Origin: Rhizobium vallis
GTDB taxonomy: Bacteria > Pseudomonadota > Alphaproteobacteria > Rhizobiales > Rhizobiaceae
Reading direction: 5' to 3'
Length of the DNA stretch: 64,000 nt
NCBI RefSeq assembly: GCF_003985155.1
Contig: NZ_ML133694.1
Location: 186,001-250,000 of the forward strand
Made by a program: the position numbers and the translations under genes. Below, piece by piece: positions 59,948 through 64,000 of this stretch. The notes below the pieces were generated by a model. That model was not told the origin of the DNA. It worked only from the letters and a program-made list of their open reading frames with translations, and searched no databases. Position 1 is the stretch's first letter, and the number at the start of each line of letters is the position of its first letter.

Positions 59948-60648
59948 GCCGCACCTCCTTTCGACGGGCCGATGACATCGACCAGTTCGGCGGCGAGGCC
60001 GCGCAACAGTTCCACCTGTTTCGGGCCGAAAGTATCCCATTCCATCTGGGCGAGAACGGCCGCACGGGCGAAGCGGAAGATGAGGATGCTGCCGACGAGA
60101 TTGAATGTGCGCAGGCGCACATGCTCGGACGTCGGGTCCTCGCCAAGAATGGCGCCGACCAGGCGCCGGCCCATTTCGATCATTGGCCGCATGATGCCCT
60201 GATAGACGCGCTTGAAAGCCTCGGTCGGCTCCATCTGCTCGCGGATCAGGAAGCGCGCCCAGGGCTCGGATTCCTTGGCGACGAAGAGCGTCACCATGGT
60301 CTGGAGAACTTCGGTCAGGAGGAGGCGGGCGTCGGCTTCGCCAAGCGGCTTGCCGGCCGCGTCGAGGGCCATGAGATGTGCGCCGATGCGCGCCCTCATG
60401 CCGCTGACATGCGTGTCGATCCGCATCATCAGATATTCGGCGGTGGCGATGTAGAGGCCTTCTTTGCTGCCGAAATAATAGGGGATTGCCTGCAGGTTGA
60501 CGCCGGCCGCTTCGGTCAGTTGGCGCGTCGAGGCGCCGTCGAATCCGTAGCGTCCGAAGACGTCGAGAGCGGCGGTCAGCATCTTCTGGCGCGCGGCTTC
60601 GGCGCGGGCGGAGCCCGGTGGGGTTTGATTGTCATGTTGCTGGGTCAT
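59944..60648 (-). CDS. TetR-family regulator, CecR (YbiH)-like
   Basis: 234 residues. The TetR helix-turn-helix (RQKMLTAALDVFGRYGFDGASTRQLTEAAGVNLQAIPYYFGSKEGLY region) is followed by a DUF1956-type C-terminal domain (FLIREQMEPTEAFKRVYQGIMRPMIEMGRRLVGAILG). It is the first gene of the exporter operon, as ybiH/cecR is with ybhGFSR in E. coli, and is expected to repress it. The promoter upstream predicts a leaderless message. Confidence 0.91.
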   Translation of the reverse strand: MTQQHDNQTPPGSARAEAARQKMLTAALDVFGRYGFDGASTRQLTEAAGVNLQAIPYYFGSKEGLYIATAEYLMMRIDTHVSGMRARIGAHLMALDAAGKPLGEADARLLLTEVLQTMVTLFVAKESEPWARFLIREQMEPTEAFKRVYQGIMRPMIEMGRRLVGAILGEDPTSEHVRLRTFNLVGSILIFRFARAAVLAQMEWDTFGPKQVELLRGLAAELVDVIGPSKGGAA

Positions 60649-60654
60649 GACGGT

Positions 60655-60691
60655 TTTATAACATCAATCGCAAAATCAGTCAATCGATTGA
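60655..60691 (-). promoter_or_regulatory. Consensus sigma-70 promoter with palindromic operator upstream of cecR-like gene
   Basis: On the minus strand TTGACT (60678-60683) and TATAAA (60655-60660) are separated by exactly 17 bases. A perfect 12-bp palindrome TCAATCGATTGA (60680-60691) overlaps the -35 box. The predicted start of transcription falls on or next to the ATG (60648) and no Shine-Dalgarno is present, so a leaderless mRNA and autorepression are likely. Confidence 0.78.
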
Positions 60692-60722
60692 TATATTCGG
60701 CCGCGAGGAAATGTGGCGAACG

Positions 60723-60754
60723 AAAAAGAGGGCGTCCGTTGTCCGGAGGCCCTC
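60723..60754 (-). terminator. Intrinsic terminator of the phospholipase-D-like gene
   Basis: GAGGGC-c-TCCG pairs with CGGA-c-GCCCTC around a 5-nt loop and is followed on the minus strand by TTTTTCGTT, 25 bases after the stop. Confidence 0.85.
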
Positions 60755-60778
60755 TCTTCAATCGGCCGATGCTGCAAC

Positions 60779-62869
60779 TCAGAGACCGAGGAAATAATTC
60801 CGGCTCGACGGGCCTTGGGCGGGAGCGAACCACCGGCCCTGCCAGCTGGCCTTGGTGTTGAGGAAACCACCCCCGGAATCCGCCTTCGGCGGCAAGCCTG
60901 TCTTAATCAGCGACTGGCGCAGCTCTTCCTGCAGCTTGGCGCGCAGGACGTAGTGGTCATAGACGTCGAGGATGTGGATCGCATAGGCGACGGCGAGCGA
61001 TTGGTTGCCGCGAACGATCAGCAGGTTCTCGTCGTTCTGATAGGAGGCCTTGTAACCGAGATTATGGCTGCCTGTGATGACGGTGCAATTGTCGGGGTGG
61101 AGCGGATCGATGACGATGATCTTGTCGTGGATGATCGCATGGCCAGCGCTCAGCAATTCGGGACGGAGATCGCCGAACTGGGTAGAGATCGCCGCCGCCC
61201 GCACCATGACGACGCGACCGTCATCGCCGCCCGGCCACCAGATCGCCCGCTCGGGCAGATCCTTGGTCGTGCCGTCCGGCCGCGTATAGGTCGTGGGTTC
61301 GCCGGGTTTTGCCGGCGGCAGGGCCGCCGGATTGCTGATTGCGCCCTGGACGAGCAGATCCGGCCGCGTGGCGGCAGCTTCAGCCGCCTGGCCGATGACG
61401 TTCTGTTCGCCGCGCACGCCGGGATAGAAGGTAAGGAACAGGATGGCGCTGTCGGCATGTTCCATCAGCGAATAGACGCGACTCAGGTCGACGGGCGTCG
61501 GCGAGGTCTTGTTTTTGGTCGGCGCCTTGGTATTGGGCGAAAACAGGATTTCGACGGTGGTCTTGCCGTCCTTCAGCGTCATCGGCACCGCCGGCGCGGC
61601 ATTCGCCTGGCGTAACACCGTGCCTTGAACGCCTTTGCTCGCCGCGAAACCTTCGGCGGTCTCGCCGTGGTTGGAAACGGTCAGAGGCACGCCGACAGGC
61701 TGCGGATCGTCCCGCAAAAGCTTCCAATAGGCGAGGAAGCGAGCCGCGACATTCTCGTCTTCGATCAGGATGACATTGTTCGACTGGGTGCAGAGGCCGG
61801 TTTCCGTCCAGTTGGTGCTGCCGGTCATCACCGTGCGGGCGACGCCGCCTTCGACATAGACGGCGAATTTATTGTGGCCGATATGGCTGTTGTTGTTGAA
61901 AAGGCGATCCTGCACACGATCTGCCGAGGGTGCGACGGCATGAAGGCCGACGCGGGCGTCGTGGTTGCCGGTATCCCAGACAACAGGCTTCCTTGGCGGC
62001 GGGTCGCCGTCCTTGTTGAGGTCTGTCGAGCCCGAGGTGGAGAGGATCACATGCGCCTTGCCTGTTTTGACGAGCGCCGTCAGCCGCTCAATCAACTCGG
62101 GATCGTGCAATTCGTAGAGCGCGAGATAAAGTTCGCCATTTCCCTTCTCGGCGCGATCAATCAGCATCGTCAGGAAGCTCAGCACGTCGGCGGTCAGGAA
62201 CAGGCGGATCGGATCGTTCTTTTTGGGGATATGCGCCTTCAGCGTCTTCAGCAGGCCTTCGGTGACGCGCGTCGCCGGACCTGGCGCAACATTCTTCGGC
62301 TTCACGCCCTGCACCTTCTCCAACTGGCGCACCAGGTTCTGCGTCGACAGAATGCCGTTGGTATAGGTTGCCTTGATGGCGCCACCGCTGGGGAAATCAT
62401 GAGTGACGTCAATGCTGTCGGTCTTGAAGGGTTGATCCAGAATGAAAAGCGGCCGCTGCGCGCCTTGGTAACGCGGCTTGCCGTTTTCGTCGCGAAAGGG
62501 GGCGGTGGCAGAGACGGGGACCTGCGTCCGGCCGGGGCCGGCAAGACCGACCGGCGTAATCTCGTAATGGATCCTGAAATCGATCGGCCGCACACTCGCT
62601 TCATCGCGGGAGCGGCGCAGCGTCAGGTCGCGCCACTGATATTGCTGGATCGGCCAGACCGAACTGTCCTGTTCCAGCCAGTCGGGATTCGACTGGTCCG
62701 TGAAGGCGATCCAGGTCGGCAGAATGCGCCGGGCGCCGGCTTCCGGTCCGGTTTCGTGAACGCGGGTAATCATGAAGCCGAGACAATCGGCAATCGGGCC
62801 GTCAGCCGTCCAGGCGAGGTAGGCAACCTCGCCATTGCACCATGCGCCCGCCTTGGTAATCCTTCCCAT
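60779..62869 (-). CDS. Large phospholipase-D-like (HKD) protein
   Basis: 696 residues from the ATG at 62867-62869, chosen because GGGAGG lies 5 bases upstream; 61 further codons are open but look non-coding. Two HKD-type motifs are present: HNKFAVYVEGG...TGSTNWTETG (about residue 395) and HDKIIVIDP...TGSHNLGYKAS (about residue 590). Each has the His-Lys and downstream Gly-Ser-x-Asn pattern of the PLD superfamily. An N-terminal region of about 250 residues is unique. No signal peptide is seen, so it is probably cytoplasmic or secreted by a special route. The substrate (lipid or nucleic acid) is unknown. Confidence 0.85.
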   Translation of the reverse strand: MGRITKAGAWCNGEVAYLAWTADGPIADCLGFMITRVHETGPEAGARRILPTWIAFTDQSNPDWLEQDSSVWPIQQYQWRDLTLRRSRDEASVRPIDFRIHYEITPVGLAGPGRTQVPVSATAPFRDENGKPRYQGAQRPLFILDQPFKTDSIDVTHDFPSGGAIKATYTNGILSTQNLVRQLEKVQGVKPKNVAPGPATRVTEGLLKTLKAHIPKKNDPIRLFLTADVLSFLTMLIDRAEKGNGELYLALYELHDPELIERLTALVKTGKAHVILSTSGSTDLNKDGDPPPRKPVVWDTGNHDARVGLHAVAPSADRVQDRLFNNNSHIGHNKFAVYVEGGVARTVMTGSTNWTETGLCTQSNNVILIEDENVAARFLAYWKLLRDDPQPVGVPLTVSNHGETAEGFAASKGVQGTVLRQANAAPAVPMTLKDGKTTVEILFSPNTKAPTKNKTSPTPVDLSRVYSLMEHADSAILFLTFYPGVRGEQNVIGQAAEAAATRPDLLVQGAISNPAALPPAKPGEPTTYTRPDGTTKDLPERAIWWPGGDDGRVVMVRAAAISTQFGDLRPELLSAGHAIIHDKIIVIDPLHPDNCTVITGSHNLGYKASYQNDENLLIVRGNQSLAVAYAIHILDVYDHYVLRAKLQEELRQSLIKTGLPPKADSGGGFLNTKASWQGRWFAPAQGPSSRNYFLGL

Positions 62870-63364
62870 GCACGCCTCCCATGTGTTGATGCCCTGACCA
62901 TGATTGCGTCCGCCGTAAAGCGCGCATGCGCCTGATATGCCGTCCTTGCAGGCGGCAATTGCCTTGCGGGCATGCTGGCCTCTACCCGACTCTATCGTCG
63001 GTTGCGCGCCTCTCAATACATATAGGCAGACGATACTAAAGTAACGTGACATCCGTCACCGGGCGTGCATGATCTCTCGCGATTTGACCGATATCGGCCA
63101 AGATTGGGCGCCCGGCGGCTTGGTGCGGATGGAAGACAAGGCAAAGAGCTCCGTGGGGAACGGACCTCTGAGGGTTCTCGGGGTGGGAAGAGGCACCAAG
63201 CCTTGGGGTCGGCTGCTAACAGGCAGCAGATGCAATATCGCTAATTTTGACGATACTAACGTGTCCGAGCAGGTTACTACGGGGCAGAAATCCTGCCATT
63301 TTTTCTAGTTTAGCGGTCATTTTTTGACACAAAACTGCCTTTCTCTTTCCCTACCCCAAGGCTG
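62870..63364. other. 495-bp region without a supported gene
   Basis: This lies between the PLD-like gene (minus) and a 50-residue small frame (plus). The left part (62870-63060) is open on the minus strand but without a ribosome site. A short plus-strand frame at 63069-63308 has atypical composition and is not called. AT-rich stretches near 63235-63260 and 63290-63330 (TTTTTTGACACAAAA) may include the promoter of the small downstream gene. I see no repeat or RNA structure. Confidence 0.45.
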
Positions 63365-63517
63365 ATGCGTATCCAAATCTATATCATCGCGTTCCTGCTG
63401 AGCGCCATTATGTGGTCGATCTCTTTCGATGCGGCCCGGGAATCCTATCATGCCGCGCAGAGCGCGGGATTGATGCCGAACCTGCACATCAACAAGAAGC
63501 TGGATCGCATTCTTTAG
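63365..63517 (+). CDS. Possible 50-aa small membrane protein
   Basis: ATG 63365 with CCAAGG upstream opens a 50-residue frame ending at TAG 63515-63517. It has a hydrophobic segment MRIQIYIIAFLLSAIMWSIS at the start and a polar, amphipathic tail with SYHAAQSAGLMPNLHINKK. A TTGACA box lies at 63324-63329. Single-pass small membrane proteins of this form are common but hard to prove. No family is recognised. Confidence 0.45.
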   Translation: MRIQIYIIAFLLSAIMWSISFDAARESYHAAQSAGLMPNLHINKKLDRIL

Positions 63518-63780
63518 AGTGCGATGCGGCCTCCGTTGATCGACATTTCACCGATGCCGCGGCGTCAACCTCCGAGGCTGACGATCGCGTTTTTGCCTGC
63601 GCGACCGGAGATCCGGGACAGAAAGTCAAATTTCGTAAAATTTGAACGATCGGCTTAAAAGCCCTGCAAATACTGACGTGTAGAGTGTTCTCATGAAAGC
63701 GGCCGAAGCGTGGACAGACGCCTCGATCGCTTGGAGCCGGGCGAAGCGAAGCCCGCAGATCCGAGAACGGGGACTTCGAC

Positions 63781-64000
63781 ATGCAGAAAACTCTTGCCGC
63801 CATCGCCTTGAGCCTGACCATCACCGCGGCTGCCAGCCCGGCCTTCGCGATGGGGCCCGCCAGCCTTGCCCGCGATCTGATGTACACTTCCGCCATCGGC
63901 CGCTCGCCCGAGGTTCCCTTGATGACGCGCGCCGGTTTCGTACGCCCAGGCGTTCCCCTCGTGCTGCGCAGCCCGGCTGCGGTCGAAGGCGAGGGCGAGA
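63781..64000 (+). CDS. Secreted protein of unknown function, 5' part
   Basis: The frame opens at ATG 63781 and runs off the window (73 residues visible). A clear signal peptide (MQKTLAAIALSLTITAAASPAFA, cleavage about residue 23) is followed by a mature part with LARDLMYTSAIGRSPEVPLMT. Nothing diagnostic is visible. The 263-bp stretch before it (63518-63780) holds no supported gene. Confidence 0.6.
   Translation, partial: MQKTLAAIALSLTITAAASPAFAMGPASLARDLMYTSAIGRSPEVPLMTRAGFVRPGVPLVLRSPAAVEGEGE

Noticed and set aside
62870..63052. A 61-codon N-terminal extension of the PLD-like protein
   Set aside because: The start at 62869 has a strong GGGAGG site; the extension has atypical composition and no ribosome site.
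63133..63170. GGGGAACGG near 63136 as another EcfG promoter
   Set aside because: The sequence 16-17 bases downstream does not contain CGTT or a close variant.

Overview
The window is a high-GC alphaproteobacterial chromosomal segment, best explained as a member of the Rhizobium leguminosarum/etli group. The grounds are a PhyR-NepR-EcfG general stress locus, a RutR-type pyrimidine locus, an hmuPSTUV heme locus, a urt-ure urea locus and RIME-like palindromic intergenic elements. I see no rRNA, tRNA, CRISPR array, prophage or intact transposase. Identifications come from recognising protein families and motifs by eye; no database was searched.

Layout. (1) 1-13530: urea uptake (urtABCDE, urtA cut by the left edge) followed by urease (ureD, A, B, C, E, F, G). 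The urease run is interspersed with a DUF1272 protein, an LprI-like secreted protein, a TIGR02117/DUF2459 protein and a GGDEF diguanylate cyclase. (2) 13508-16503: a hemerythrin gene with a small Cys-rich partner, divergent from two flavin-split-barrel genes, the second fused to a GAF domain and a probable winged helix. (3) 16639-21162: an RND efflux pump. (4) 21563-30478 and 35339-38029: a NitT/TauT/ThiY-type ABC transporter and reductive pyrimidine catabolism (preT, preA, dihydropyrimidinase, M20 carbamoyl-amino-acid hydrolase) with a RutR-like regulator. (5) 30698-35226: HAD hydrolase, LysR plus quinone-oxidoreductase-like dehydrogenase, rhodanese plus FtrA, and a SEC-C gene broken by two frameshifts. 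(6) 38259-42643: the general stress response core (HWE kinase, phyR, nepR, ecfG), an unannotated candidate sRNA, and an EcfG-promoted DUF883/holin-like pair. (7) 42916-50166: heme uptake hmuPSTUV, TonB, a DUF2325 protein and an IsdG-type heme monooxygenase. (8) 50407-64000: DUF423, truncated hemoglobin, TetR plus SMR pump, ThuA plus Gfo/Idh, a DUF1236 protein with an EcfG promoter, a YbhGFSR/CecR-like exporter, a phospholipase-D-like protein and a partial secreted protein.

How it works together. Regions 1 and 4 are nitrogen scavenging: urea import and hydrolysis, and breakdown of uracil/thymine to ammonia. Region 6 is the stress switch: kinase to PhyR, PhyR sequesters NepR, EcfG is released. 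I found five exact GGAAC-N16/17-CGTT promoters, four around this locus and one 12 kb away, which tie together the kinase, phyR, the DUF883 pair, a DUF1236 protein and the sRNA.

The most interesting item is the roughly 123-nt candidate sRNA at 38290-38412. It has an EcfG promoter, three hairpins with C-rich loops and an intrinsic terminator, placed next to the stress-response core. It resembles Caulobacter GsrN in concept. Other notable items are a pair of intergenic repeats whose core is inverted while the arms are not, palindromic elements whose ends provide host-gene stop codons, and two apparently leaderless TetR genes.
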